Positions 16,477 through 24,029 of a stretch of DNA of 34,241 nucleotides are shown piece after piece. Source of the DNA: Bacillota bacterium. Its GTDB lineage: Bacteria > Bacillota > Clostridia > Acetivibrionales > DTU013. The translations under genes and the position numbers were made by a program. The stretch spans positions 1 to 34,241 of the forward strand of contig JAEWQC010000248.1 of NCBI GenBank assembly GCA_023399355.1, in the 5' to 3' direction. The first letter of the stretch is position 1; the number at the start of each line of letters is the position of its first letter. Below the pieces are notes generated by a model. That model saw only the letters and a list, made by a program, of their open reading frames with translations, had not been told where the DNA came from and made no database searches.

Positions 16477-16708
16477 TTTTGTTTATATGAGGGCAACTGA
16501 TTCGCAATCCTTATATCATATTCAGTACTTGTTATTTAATACCCTGCTGCCAAATGCTGCGGCATAGTCAGTTGCTTGCCTGGCCATAAGGAGCGGAACT
16601 TCGGTCACGCTCCTGCCGGCCTTTTTAACTGGTTATTACCGATGGACATCGTTTCCCAACTGCGAAGCCGAGTTCCAATTCAGGTATAAATAGAACGGTA
16701 CTATCCTA
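16477..16708 (-). promoter_or_regulatory. Structured 232-base spacer between rpsD and rpoA
   Basis: This spacer holds a compound hairpin: AGGAGCG (16589-16595) pairs with CGCTCCT (16608-16614), flanked by GGCC at 16582 and 16618. A smaller stem (CGATG/CATCG) lies near 16640. On the plus strand the first hairpin is followed by five T residues; on the transcribed minus strand it is not, so termination of the operon there is unlikely. A processing or stability element is possible. No gene was seen. Confidence 0.5.
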
Positions 16709-17335
16709 TTACTTGGAATACAATTCAACGATGAGATGTTCTCTGATCGGAAGATCGATTTCTTCCCTTGACGGAAGAGATACAACCTTGCCGCTAAGAT
16801 TCTCAGCATCAAATTCAAGCCATTTTGGGACTACCTTGCCGCCTGCAATTTCAACAATGGATTTAACTTTTTCAGAACTCTTGAATTTGTCCTTTACTGC
16901 GACAATATCACCAGGTTCCAAAAGTATTGAAGGTATGTCGGCCTTCTTGCCATTGACTGTAAAATGAGCATGTCTGACCAGTTGTCTTGCCTCAGGCCTT
17001 GAAGTAGCAAGCCCAAGTCTGTATACAACATTGTCCAGCCTGCTTTCAAGTATCTTCAGGAGGTTTTCACCAGTAATACCCTTTTGTTTGACAGCCATTC
17101 CAAAGTACCCTCTGAACTGGCTCTCAAGAATTCCGTAAAACCTTCTTGCCTTCTGCTTTTCACGCAACTGAATGCCGTATTCCGACATTTTCTTTTTTTG
17201 CTGTCCATGTTGTCCAGGAGCATAGGCCCTTTTAGACACAGCACATTTGTTCGTATAGCACCTTTCGCCTTTGAGGAAGAGCTTCTCGCCTTCTCTGCGG
17301 CAAAGTCTGCAAGATGCATCAGTATATCTTGCCAT
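16709..17335 (-). CDS. rpsD: 30S ribosomal protein S4
   Basis: S4 (208 residues) is a primary 16S rRNA binder that nucleates small-subunit assembly. It carries the zinc-type N-terminus with four cysteines (CRLCRREG ... CYTNKCAV), GQHGQQKKKMSEYG, and the S4 RNA-binding domain (SRLDNVVYRLGLATSRPEARQ region, VNGKKADIPS). The cysteine set is intact, unlike in some Firmicutes S4 paralogues. It is in the alpha operon, as in E. coli and most clostridia, rather than isolated as in B. subtilis. Confidence 0.99.
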   Translation of the reverse strand: MARYTDASCRLCRREGEKLFLKGERCYTNKCAVSKRAYAPGQHGQQKKKMSEYGIQLREKQKARRFYGILESQFRGYFGMAVKQKGITGENLLKILESRLDNVVYRLGLATSRPEARQLVRHAHFTVNGKKADIPSILLEPGDIVAVKDKFKSSEKVKSIVEIAGGKVVPKWLEFDAENLSGKVVSLPSREEIDLPIREHLIVELYSK

Positions 17336-17354
17336 CTATTCTAACACCTCCATA

Positions 17355-17759
17355 TTACACTCTTCTTCTCTTGGGTGGCCTACATCCATTGTGAGGAATA
17401 GGCGTTACGTCCTTGATAAGGCTCACATCAAGTCCAGCGGCTTGCAAAGCTCTTATTGCAGCTTCTCTTCCTGCGCCCGGACCTTTTACATAAACCTCGA
17501 CTGTCTTGAGGCCATGCTCCATTGCAGCTTTTGATGCAGTTTCTGCAGCTGTCTGGGCAGCGAATGGTGTGCTCTTCTTTGAACCTCTGAAGCCCAGACC
17601 ACCTGCGCTCGCCCATGAAAGCGCATTTCCTGCCGTATCGGTTATTGTAACAATCGTATTGTTAAATGTTGAACGGATATGTGCAGCACCACGTTCAATA
17701 TTTTTACGTTCCCTTTTTTTTCTGGTGACTCTTTTGGCACCAGCAGTTTTTGTTGCCAT
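17355..17759 (-). CDS. rpsK: 30S ribosomal protein S11
   Basis: S11 (134 residues) lies on the small-subunit platform near the mRNA exit. It shows AHIRSTFNNTIVTITDTAGN, SWASAGGLGFRGSKKSTPFA and the C-terminal TPIPHNGCRPPKRRRV. A basic N-terminal extension (KTAGAKRVTRKKRERKN) matches clostridial forms. It lies between rpsM and rpsD with short spacers. Confidence 0.99.
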   Translation of the reverse strand: MATKTAGAKRVTRKKRERKNIERGAAHIRSTFNNTIVTITDTAGNALSWASAGGLGFRGSKKSTPFAAQTAAETASKAAMEHGLKTVEVYVKGPGAGREAAIRALQAAGLDVSLIKDVTPIPHNGCRPPKRRRV

Positions 17760-17777
17760 TCAGTCGTCAACCTCCTC

Positions 17778-18155
17778 TTATACCGTTTTCTTTCTTTGTA
17801 CTCCTACAGTCTTCTTAGGGCCTTTTCTTGTCCTTGCATTGGTCTTGGTTCTCTGACCCCTCAGCGGCAAGCCTTGTCTATGCCTTCTGCCCCTGTAGCA
17901 GCCGATTTCAATCAACCTCTTGATATTAAGGGAAATTTCCCTTCTGAGGTCGCCTTCAACTTTGTATTCTTTGTCAATAATTTCTCTGAGTCTGCTTATT
18001 TCATCATCCGTCAGATCCCTTACTCTTGTGTCCGGGTTCACAGCCGTCTTCTTCAATATCTCATTGGCTTTGCTTCTTCCCAAACCAAAGATGTAAGTCA
18101 ATCCAATTTCCACCCTTTTTTCTCTGGGCAGATCAACTCCGGCAATACGTGCCAT
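17778..18155 (-). CDS. rpsM: 30S ribosomal protein S13
   Basis: S13 (125 residues) sits in the small-subunit head and bridges to L5. MARIAGVDLPREKRVEIGLTY is cut short here as MARIAGVDLPREKR; GCYRGRRHRQGLPLRGQRT and the basic tail follow. ATG 18155 is chosen over a TTG at 18173 that overlaps the GGAGG. It begins the alpha operon (rpsM-rpsK-rpsD-rpoA-rplQ), which appears to have its own promoter and an unusually long leader. Confidence 0.99.
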   Translation of the reverse strand: MARIAGVDLPREKRVEIGLTYIFGLGRSKANEILKKTAVNPDTRVRDLTDDEISRLREIIDKEYKVEGDLRREISLNIKRLIEIGCYRGRRHRQGLPLRGQRTKTNARTRKGPKKTVGVQRKKTV

Positions 18156-18552
18156 CTTGTCAAACACCTCCAAATTAATTCCTAAACCGCTTTTGCAACC
18201 ACGAGTCGGATGAAATGTTATTTCCAGTACGGAAGAACTATTTCAACGATCTCCTTCACTGAGTTTACTTTGTAAAATCAGCTATAATGGTTAATTTGCT
18301 TCATATTGTTTCCGTTGCGTTACACTCAAATCCGGTATATGCCTTTTGAGTTGTACACCTTAAATATACGGACCTTTATTTATCAATTAACACCCGGATC
18401 ATGTCCGGAATAACCGCACATGCAGCCGCTCCAAGGTGGTCAATTCAATATTGGGAAGGGAAATTGACAGCTGACAATGTGAATTCTATTCAAGAAAGCC
18501 ACTTGCGTGTATTCCTTACAACAATATCACTTTGACTGCAAATCAAGCCAAA
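18156..18552 (-). promoter_or_regulatory. Long untranslated leader of the alpha operon
   Basis: About 390 bases separate the predicted promoter from rpsM. I see two hairpins on the transcribed strand: CCGGA/TCCGG at 18394-18408 and ACTCAAA/TTTGAGT at 18324-18351, with an inner partly paired loop. A GTG-started 13-codon frame ending near 18225 has a weak upstream site; it is not called. No conventional gene was found. The length is much more than a housekeeping leader needs and suggests control, perhaps by S4, but no known motif was recognised. Confidence 0.5.
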
Positions 18553-18581
18553 ATTATATCACAACTAATTTAGTAATACAA
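18553..18581 (-). promoter_or_regulatory. Promoter for the alpha operon (rpsM)
   Basis: On the minus strand TTGTAT (18581-18576), a 17-base spacer and a perfect TATAAT (18558-18553) with an extended TG motif form a strong housekeeping-type promoter just after rpmJ. Confidence 0.75.
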
Positions 18582-18618
18582 GGCCTAATCCTTCCAGACT
18601 ATCAATTATCCATCCAAC

Positions 18619-18732
18619 TTATCCCTGTTTCTGTTTGTGTTTGGGATTTTCACAAATTACCATTACTCTGCCTTTTCTTCTAATAACCTTACATTTCTCA
18701 CACATAACTTTTACAGACGGTTTTACTTTCAT
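18619..18732 (-). CDS. rpmJ: 50S ribosomal protein L36 (zinc-binding type)
   Basis: L36 is a 37-residue zinc protein of the large subunit near helices 89-91 of 23S rRNA. It begins MKVKPSVKVMCEKCKVIRR and has the metal ligands Cys11, Cys14, Cys27 and His32. It is complete, with ATG at 18732 after GGAGGG and a TAA at 18619. It follows infA by 19 bases, the standard infA-rpmJ order. It is the zinc form, not the cysteine-free paralogue used in zinc starvation. Confidence 0.98.
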   Translation of the reverse strand: MKVKPSVKVMCEKCKVIRRKGRVMVICENPKHKQKQG

Positions 18733-18751
18733 TTTAAACCCTCCTATAGAT

Positions 18752-18970
18752 TTATTTCGCTCTCCATGTTATTCTTCCACGGGTAAGATCATATGGTGAT
18801 AACTCAATCGTCACCTTGTCCCCCGGTAAAATTCTTATGAAATTCATTCTGAGCTTGCCAGAAATATGAGCAAGCACCTTGTGTCCGTTCTCAAGTTCTA
18901 CCTGAAACATCGCATTAGGCAACGCTTCAACAATTTTACCCTCAACTTCAATGACATCATCCTTCGACAA
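18752..18970 (-). CDS. infA: Translation initiation factor IF-1
   Basis: IF-1 (72 residues, exactly the family length) is an OB-fold protein that occupies the A site during initiation. MSKDDVIEVEGKIVE, MFQVELENGHKVLAHISGK and LSPYDLTRGRITWR are unmistakable. The start is TTG at 18970, with AAGGAGG nine bases upstream; there is no in-frame ATG that would keep the conserved N-terminus. A composite repeat array lies directly upstream of its ribosome-binding site. Confidence 0.98.
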   Translation of the reverse strand: MSKDDVIEVEGKIVEALPNAMFQVELENGHKVLAHISGKLRMNFIRILPGDKVTIELSPYDLTRGRITWRAK

Positions 18971-18988
18971 AACTCAAAACCTCCTTTT

Positions 18989-19168
18989 AGAGACATTCCT
19001 CAACTACAAAGCACTTCCAGTTAGGGACATTCTTCAGCCACAAAGCCCATCTTGTCAGGGACATTCCTCAGCCACAAAGCCCATCAACCTGCAGAGGTGT
19101 GTCCCTCTCTCCTTACTTGTAGGTGTGTCCCTCTCTCCTTACTTGTATAGGTGCGTCCCTCTTACCTC
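18989..19168. repeat. Composite REP-like array, three left-type and three right-type half units
   Basis: Three 34-base units share a GACATTC core beginning at 18992, 19026 and 19060. They are followed by three units AGGTG(T/C)GTCCCTC beginning at 19095, 19121 and 19149 (26- and 28-base spacing). The left core (GGGACA) is the inverted complement of the right core (TGTCCC), so the array could fold as nested stems. It fills the KOW-infA spacer up to the infA ribosome-binding site. A single left-right unit occurs at 25361-25406. Similar motifs flank Y1/REP-type transposons in clostridia (recalled, not searched). Confidence 0.82.
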
Positions 19169-19189
19169 TAAAAACTGCATTTCATAGCA

Positions 19190-19465
19190 CTAATCGTTTT
19201 GGCGTATATCAAGGCCCGCTAGAGCTTTCCGTATTTCTGCATTGGTTATTCTTATGCCGCTCTTCAGTTTTTCCTCAATGGTTTGCACCTTTTCATCCGT
19301 TGCTTTCAGATGTTTGATTTTCTTCTTTTTAGGCTTGTCAACCCTGCGAAGATCCCCATCTGAAATTTCTACAAAGAGATCATCGACCACTCTGACTACA
19401 ACAAATTTTCTTCCAGTGTCCCTACCAGCCTGGGAAATAACCATCTGACCTAAAGTTAGCCTCAA
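19190..19465 (-). CDS. KOW-domain RNA-binding protein (L14e/L6e/L27e-like)
   Basis: This 91-residue protein has an N-terminal KOW-type domain (GQMVISQAGRDTGRKFVVV, about 6-24), a DLRRVDKPKKKKIKHLK segment, and a helical C-terminal tail. It is the small protein regularly found between map and infA in Firmicutes and annotated as a ribosomal L14e/L6e/L27e-like or KOW RNA-binding protein. Its role is not established. It starts at TTG 19465, overlapping the map stop as TTGA, with AGGTGA as ribosome-binding site, so translation is probably coupled to map. Confidence 0.92.
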   Translation of the reverse strand: MRLTLGQMVISQAGRDTGRKFVVVRVVDDLFVEISDGDLRRVDKPKKKKIKHLKATDEKVQTIEEKLKSGIRITNAEIRKALAGLDIRQND

Positions 19466-20244
19466 AAACCCTCACCTCTGAGTTTTGTCAATATGAACGG
19501 TTCATCATCTGTTATACAAATCGAGTTTTCATAGTGCGCAGATAATCTGCCGTCTATTGTAACCATTGTCCATTTGTTTTCAAGCGGTTTTACTTCAAAA
19601 CTGCCTAAATTGACCATGGGCTCTATGGCTATTGTCATCCCGGATTCCAATCTCGGACCTCTTTCACGCGTCACATAATTGGGTATCTGAGGAGGTTCCC
19701 AAAGTTCCCTTCCTATTCCATGTCCTACATAATCGCGCACAACCGAGTAACCAGCTTGTTCAACACATTGCTGAACGGCTCTGGAAATATCCACGATTCG
19801 GTTTCCTTTCACCGCGTTTTTCATGCCTTCATAGAAGCTTTGTTCTGTTACCTTTATGAGATTCAATGCCTCCTCCGATATTTTACCGACAGGAAACGTT
19901 CTTGCGGCATCGCCGTGAAATCCGCCATAACAGGCACCTATGTCAACACTTATAATATCTCCATCTTTTAACTCTCTTAAACCCGGTATGCCATGTATCA
20001 CTTCATTGTTTACCGATGCACAGATCGTTGCGGGAAAATCAATTCCGCCTCTTATTGCACACTTAACGCCTTTGAAGGTAGGGGTGGCATTCTGGCTCAA
20101 TATATACCGTTCCGCTATATTATCAAGATCTTTTGTAGTGACGCCGGGCTTTACGGCTTCTTCAATCCGTTTGAGCGCACCTGCCACAATTTCGCCGGCA
20201 CTGCGCATCAGTTCGAGTTCCGCTTTTGATTTTATCGATATCAT
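19462..20244 (-). CDS. map: Type I methionine aminopeptidase
   Basis: MAP removes the initiator methionine from nascent proteins. The 260-residue pita-bread-fold enzyme shows the metal ligands in VDIGACYGGFHGDAART (two Asp), GHGIGRELWEPP (His), TIAIEPMV (Glu) and YENSICIT (Glu), plus the substrate-pocket HGIPG. It lacks the N-terminal zinc-finger extension, so it is the short bacterial type. The stop of adk overlaps its ATG by four bases. Confidence 0.98.
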   Translation of the reverse strand: MISIKSKAELELMRSAGEIVAGALKRIEEAVKPGVTTKDLDNIAERYILSQNATPTFKGVKCAIRGGIDFPATICASVNNEVIHGIPGLRELKDGDIISVDIGACYGGFHGDAARTFPVGKISEEALNLIKVTEQSFYEGMKNAVKGNRIVDISRAVQQCVEQAGYSVVRDYVGHGIGRELWEPPQIPNYVTRERGPRLESGMTIAIEPMVNLGSFEVKPLENKWTMVTIDGRLSAHYENSICITDDEPFILTKLRGEGF

Positions 20245-20891
20245 TTCTCCAAACCCAATACCTTATATACTTCCATCTTGGTATCCTCAATCCTGACCTG
20301 TCCCTCTGCTACCACCAATTTATTTTTTTTCTTATAATAGCCGATCAATGGTTCTGTTTGGTTATGATAGGTCCTCAGTCGGTTGAATACCGTTTCTTCT
20401 CGGTCATCTTCCCTCTGAATCAGCTTTGTACCGCATACCGAACATATACCTTTTTGAGCTTGTTCCATATAGTCGATATGATAACTTGCATTGCACTCAG
20501 GACAAACTCTTCTTCCAGAAAGCCTTTTGATGATCACTTCATCATTTACTGCAAGATCCAATACACTATCCAACGCTGTCCCCATCCCGGCCAATATGTT
20601 GTCCAGACTTTCCGCCTGTGCTATTGTCCGAGGAAAGCCATCGAGTATGAACCCTTTTTTGCAGTCATCCTGCTGCAGTCTGTCTTTTACGATCCCAACC
20701 GTCACTTCATCCGGAACGAGAGCACCCTTGTCGATGTACTCCTTTGCAAGCTTGCCCAAAGTTGTTCCACCTTTTATATTGTTTCTGAATATATCACCGG
20801 TTGAAATGTGCGGAATCTTCATTTTTTCAGCCAGATTCACAGCCTGTGTCCCTTTTCCCGCACCTGGTGCACCCAATATAACAAGTCTCAT
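20241..20891 (-). CDS. adk: Adenylate kinase
   Basis: This enzyme interconverts ATP, AMP and ADP. It has 216 residues from ATG 20891, which follows GGGGG; an upstream in-frame start at 20969 would add a non-conserved tail and is rejected. The P-loop is GAPGAGKGT (about 7-15), the AMP-binding region STGDIFR, and the DGFPRTIAQAE motif follows. The long LID carries a four-cysteine zinc site (CPECN ... CSVCG), as in Gram-positive enzymes. It lies between secY and map, the standard position. Confidence 0.98.
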   Translation of the reverse strand: MRLVILGAPGAGKGTQAVNLAEKMKIPHISTGDIFRNNIKGGTTLGKLAKEYIDKGALVPDEVTVGIVKDRLQQDDCKKGFILDGFPRTIAQAESLDNILAGMGTALDSVLDLAVNDEVIIKRLSGRRVCPECNASYHIDYMEQAQKGICSVCGTKLIQREDDREETVFNRLRTYHNQTEPLIGYYKKKNKLVVAEGQVRIEDTKMEVYKVLGLEK

Positions 20892-20942
20892 ATCATTCCC
20901 CCATAGGCATTTTGTTTTGGCAAAAGCCTTCCCGCGAAAATC

Positions 20943-21065
20943 ATTCCGAGATTTTGCTTTACCGCACAAACCACTCCATGATTTCGCTTAACACACAAAT
21001 TGTGGTTGCAATTTCACGTACATGAAAATCGGTTTGGCAGCTATACCAATGTGATATAACTGCCA
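20943..21065 (-). promoter_or_regulatory. secY-adk spacer: strong hairpin and degenerate tandem repeat
   Basis: An 11-pair stem (TGGCAGCTATA at 21035-21045 with TATAACTGCCA at 21055-21065, one G-U pair) follows the secY stop by about 14 bases. No U-tract follows on the transcribed strand, so it is more likely a processing or stability stem than a terminator. Closer to adk, two degenerate 30-base units (starting about 20943 and 20973) form a weak tandem repeat. Confidence 0.55.
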
Positions 21066-21079
21066 GCCCAAACTATAAT

Positions 21080-22375
21080 TTATTCCAGGAATCCTTTATA
21101 ATGTCTCATCAGCATCTGGGATTCGACCTGTTTCACCGTATCGAGGGCAACGCCGACAAGAATCAGTACTGCCGTACCACCAAACCAAAGTCCCGGTATA
21201 TTGGTTATATTTCCGATTATGATCGGGAATACTGTAATTACTGCAAGGAACAAACCGCCAAACCATGTAATCCTGTTAAGAACCTTCGAAATATAGTCGG
21301 AGGTAGCTTTACCTGGTCTGTAGCCTGGTATGAAACCGCCGTTCTTCTTCATGTTGTTTGCAATTTCTATCGGGTTGAATTGAATTACCGAATAGAAGAA
21401 AGTAAAAAACATAATCATTACAGCATAAATAGCTGCATAAAGGTAACTCTGATCAGGATTTTTAAACAGGTTTACAAACCAATTGTTCGAGTTGGCAAAG
21501 AACATTGTAACAATTGTTGACGGGAACATCATAATGGACATTGCGAAAATGATTGGAATAACACCCGCCAGGTTAACCTTGATTGGCAGATGAGTGCTCT
21601 GTCCGCCGTACATTTTTCTGCCGACAACACGTTTTGCGTACTGTATCGGAATCCTTCTTTCAGCTTGCTGAACCCAGATTACTCCTGCAATGATTGCTAC
21701 AAACAAAGCCAGGATGAGTATTATAACTAAAATACCCAGTGCGCCTGTACCGAAGTTGCCCAGTTTATAGTTTTGAATGATGGAGTACGCTCCCTGCGGA
21801 CCTCTTGAAACGATACCGGCGAATATGATCAGCGATATACCGTTTCCGATACCGAATTCGTTGATCTGTTCACCTAACCACATCAGGAATGCAGTACCTG
21901 CAGTGAAGGTCAGGACAATTGTCAGGAAACTCCATACAGAACCACCGTCGTTAACGGCACCTCTGCCCTGCATTGTGATATAGAGTGCGATTGCCTGTAC
22001 TAAGCCAAGTACGACTGTGCCGTACCTGACATACTGTTGAATAATTTTTCTTCCTTCGTCGCCTTCCTTCTGCAATCTTTCAAGAGAAGGGATGGCAACG
22101 GTCAGCAGCTGCATGATAATTGACGAGTTGATATATGGGGTAATACTCATTGCAAAAACTGTTGCAGTTTTAAAAGCACCACCTGATACGATATCAAGGA
22201 ACCCGCCAAGTGAACCAGCCTGACTAAGCAGGTCGGAAAACGCTTTTGCGTTAATTCCCGGATTAGGTATATGTGAGCCTATCCTATACACAATAAGCAT
22301 TGCTATGGTGAATAGGATTTTTTTGCGCAAGTCGGGGATTTTCCACGCATTACGCAGAGTCTCCAACATTCCCAT
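21080..22375 (-). CDS. secY: Preprotein translocase subunit SecY
   Basis: SecY is the channel of the SecYEG translocon in the cytoplasmic membrane. The 431-residue protein has the expected ten membrane segments, the RIGSHIPNPGINA N-terminus, the plug-domain GGAFKTATVFAMSITPYINSS region split here after GGAFKTATVFAMSI, the RRIPIQYAKRVVG cytoplasmic loop, and the FIPGYRPGKAT segment. ATG 22375 is preceded by GAGGTGG and lies one base after the rplO stop. Confidence 0.98.
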   Translation of the reverse strand: MGMLETLRNAWKIPDLRKKILFTIAMLIVYRIGSHIPNPGINAKAFSDLLSQAGSLGGFLDIVSGGAFKTATVFAMSITPYINSSIIMQLLTVAIPSLERLQKEGDEGRKIIQQYVRYGTVVLGLVQAIALYITMQGRGAVNDGGSVWSFLTIVLTFTAGTAFLMWLGEQINEFGIGNGISLIIFAGIVSRGPQGAYSIIQNYKLGNFGTGALGILVIILILALFVAIIAGVIWVQQAERRIPIQYAKRVVGRKMYGGQSTHLPIKVNLAGVIPIIFAMSIMMFPSTIVTMFFANSNNWFVNLFKNPDQSYLYAAIYAVMIMFFTFFYSVIQFNPIEIANNMKKNGGFIPGYRPGKATSDYISKVLNRITWFGGLFLAVITVFPIIIGNITNIPGLWFGGTAVLILVGVALDTVKQVESQMLMRHYKGFLE

Positions 22376-22376
22376 A

Positions 22377-22820
22377 CTATACCACCTCTACCTTTCCTCC
22401 TGCAGCTTCAATCTTTTCAGAAGCTGTCTTTGTGAATCTTGCTGCCTGAACAGTAAGCTTCTTTGTAAGTTCTCCGTTTCCAAGAACAGAAACGCCGTCA
22501 TACAATTTCTTTGCCATTCCATTTTCCTTAAGAAGTTCACCGTTAACAACGGTACCATCCTCAAATACATTCAAGGCAGCCACATTTATTTCTGCATAAA
22601 CATTAGCAAAGTCCTTATTATTGAAACCTCTCTTGGGTACTCTTCTATAGAGAGGCATCTGTCCACCTTCGAAACCTGGCCTTACTCCGCCGCCGGCACG
22701 TGCATTCTGACCCTTGTGGCCGTGTCCGCCGGTCTTTCCGTTACCGGAACCAACGCCTCTGCCTTTTCTGGTCGATGCTTTTTTCGCGCCTGCTACAGGT
22801 TGCAATTCATGTAGTTTCAA
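22377..22820 (-). CDS. rplO: 50S ribosomal protein L15
   Basis: L15 (147 residues) is a late-assembling 23S rRNA-binding protein. It shows KLHELQPVAGAKKAS, the glycine-rich GRGVGSGNGKTGGHGHKGQ loop, and RPGFEGGQMPLYRRVPKRGF. The start is TTG at 22820 with GGGAGGTG upstream; the next in-frame candidates lose the conserved N-terminus. It lies between rpmD and secY with minimal spacing. Confidence 0.98.
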   Translation of the reverse strand: MKLHELQPVAGAKKASTRKGRGVGSGNGKTGGHGHKGQNARAGGGVRPGFEGGQMPLYRRVPKRGFNNKDFANVYAEINVAALNVFEDGTVVNGELLKENGMAKKLYDGVSVLGNGELTKKLTVQAARFTKTASEKIEAAGGKVEVV

Positions 22821-22834
22821 CTTCTACACCTCCC

Positions 22835-23014
22835 TTATATCTCTTCTACGGATACCAAGTGCGATACCGTTTTTATCATTCCTCTGATCTGAGGATTATC
22901 CAGTTGTTCAACTGAACTTCCAATCTTATGCAGACCGAGAGCCGTTACAGTTGCCTTCTGGTATTTCAATGAGTTGTTTGTGCTTTTTATTAGTTTAATT
23001 CTTAGTTTAGCCAC
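22835..23014 (-). CDS. rpmD: 50S ribosomal protein L30
   Basis: L30 is a 59-residue large-subunit protein. The translation begins MAKLRIKLIKSTNNS and contains ALGLHKIGSSVEQLDNP and GMIKTVSHLVSVEE, matching the family over its whole length. It starts at GTG 23014 with GGAGG upstream and ends with TAA at 22835. It lies between rpsE and rplO, its normal place. Confidence 0.98.
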   Translation of the reverse strand: MAKLRIKLIKSTNNSLKYQKATVTALGLHKIGSSVEQLDNPQIRGMIKTVSHLVSVEEI

Positions 23015-23026
23015 TATAGTATCCTC

Positions 23027-23527
23027 CTAACCCAGTATTTCTTCAGCGGTCTTACCGCGAAGTCTGGCTACCTCTTCAACTGTTTTAAGTTGAGAAAGTG
23101 CCTGGATCGTTGCGTTAACCATGTTAATAGGGTTGTTGGACCCGAGTGACTTCGTCCTTATATCGCGGATACCGGCCAATTCGAGTACTGCCCTTACCGG
23201 ACCGCCTGCGATAACACCAGTACCAGGTCCTGCCGGCTTCAGAAGTACTCTTCCTGCGCCATACACGCCTATTGCTTCATGTGGGATTGTAGTTTCCACA
23301 AGCGGAACCTTGATCAGGTTCTTCTTTGCATCGTCTATTCCCTTTCTGATAGCATCAGGAATTTCAGTAGCCTTGCCCATTCCGCTTCCGATATAGCCGT
23401 TTTCATCACCGACTACAACGAGAGCACTAAAACGGAAGTTTCTACCGCCCTTGACAACCTTGGTAACACGTCCTATTTTAACGACCTTTTCTTTAAGATC
23501 CAATGCTCCAGCATCAATACGCTGCAA
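23027..23527 (-). CDS. rpsE: 30S ribosomal protein S5
   Basis: S5 (166 residues) affects decoding accuracy at the mRNA entry site. It has RVTKVVKGGRNFRFSALVVVG, GMGKATEIPDAIRKG and the C-terminal KSLGSNNPINMVNATI motif. The start is TTG at 23527 with GGAGGG seven bases upstream; an out-of-frame ATG lies just before it and leads to a stop within seven codons. Confidence 0.98.
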   Translation of the reverse strand: MQRIDAGALDLKEKVVKIGRVTKVVKGGRNFRFSALVVVGDENGYIGSGMGKATEIPDAIRKGIDDAKKNLIKVPLVETTIPHEAIGVYGAGRVLLKPAGPGTGVIAGGPVRAVLELAGIRDIRTKSLGSNNPINMVNATIQALSQLKTVEEVARLRGKTAEEILG

Positions 23528-23558
23528 TGTTCATCCCTCCTCATTCATTACTAAATAT

Positions 23559-23583
23559 GTTGAAAAAAAAGTTCTTTTTCAAC
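23559..23583 (-). other. Hairpin in the rplR-rpsE spacer
   Basis: A nine-pair AU-rich stem (GTTGAAAAA/TTTTTCAAC, seven-base loop) lies in a 118-base spacer, about 30 bases before rpsE. The spacer is otherwise without a gene. The role is unknown; it may limit read-through or mark an RNA cleavage site. Confidence 0.6.
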
Positions 23584-23645
23584 AATGCACCAAATGTAAT
23601 ACAAGTGAAAAAAGCTCGTTGCCAATTCTTTTCATTGTATATTAC

Positions 23646-24014
23646 TTAAAAATCAAGTCCTGCTTCCCTTGCACCTTCAGCGAGTTCCTTGATTCTACCG
23701 TGGTACAGGTACCCGCCCCTGTCGAAGACAACTTGCTTAAGGCCCTTTTCAATAGCTTTCTGGGCGATCAGTTTGCCGACTTCCTTGGCTGCTTCCTTGT
23801 TTCCGCCTGTGGGCAGTTTGCCCTTTAATGCTTCGTCAAGTGTAGATGCTGCGACAAGAGTGGTTCCTGTCGTATCATCTATTATCTGCACGTATATATT
23901 GTTTAAGCTTCTGAAAACATTGAGCCTTGGACGCTCAGGAGTGCCTTCTATTTTCTTGCGCACCCTGTCATGTTTCCTCAGCCTGATTTCGTTTTTGTTG
24001 GGCTTGTTAATCAT
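23646..24014 (-). CDS. rplR: 50S ribosomal protein L18
   Basis: L18 (122 residues) carries 5S rRNA into the central protuberance with L5. It shows RLRKHDRVRKKIEGT, PRLNVFRSLNNIYVQIIDD and FDRGGYLYHGRIKELAEGAREAGL, all diagnostic (each motif shortened). ATG 24014 follows a GGAGGGAG site. It lies 16 bases after rplF. Confidence 0.99.
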   Translation of the reverse strand: MINKPNKNEIRLRKHDRVRKKIEGTPERPRLNVFRSLNNIYVQIIDDTTGTTLVAASTLDEALKGKLPTGGNKEAAKEVGKLIAQKAIEKGLKQVVFDRGGYLYHGRIKELAEGAREAGLDF

Positions 24015-24029
24015 TTTGTCAGCTCCCTC

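Noticed and set aside
18181..18245. Possible 13-codon leader peptide (GTG start) before rpsM
   Set aside because: It is too short to judge, its ribosome-binding site is weak, and it has no attenuation-type codon run or coupled terminator.
18989..19168. Possible CRISPR array before infA
   Set aside because: The units are contiguous tandem repeats of two related inverted types with no unique spacers, and no cas genes are present.
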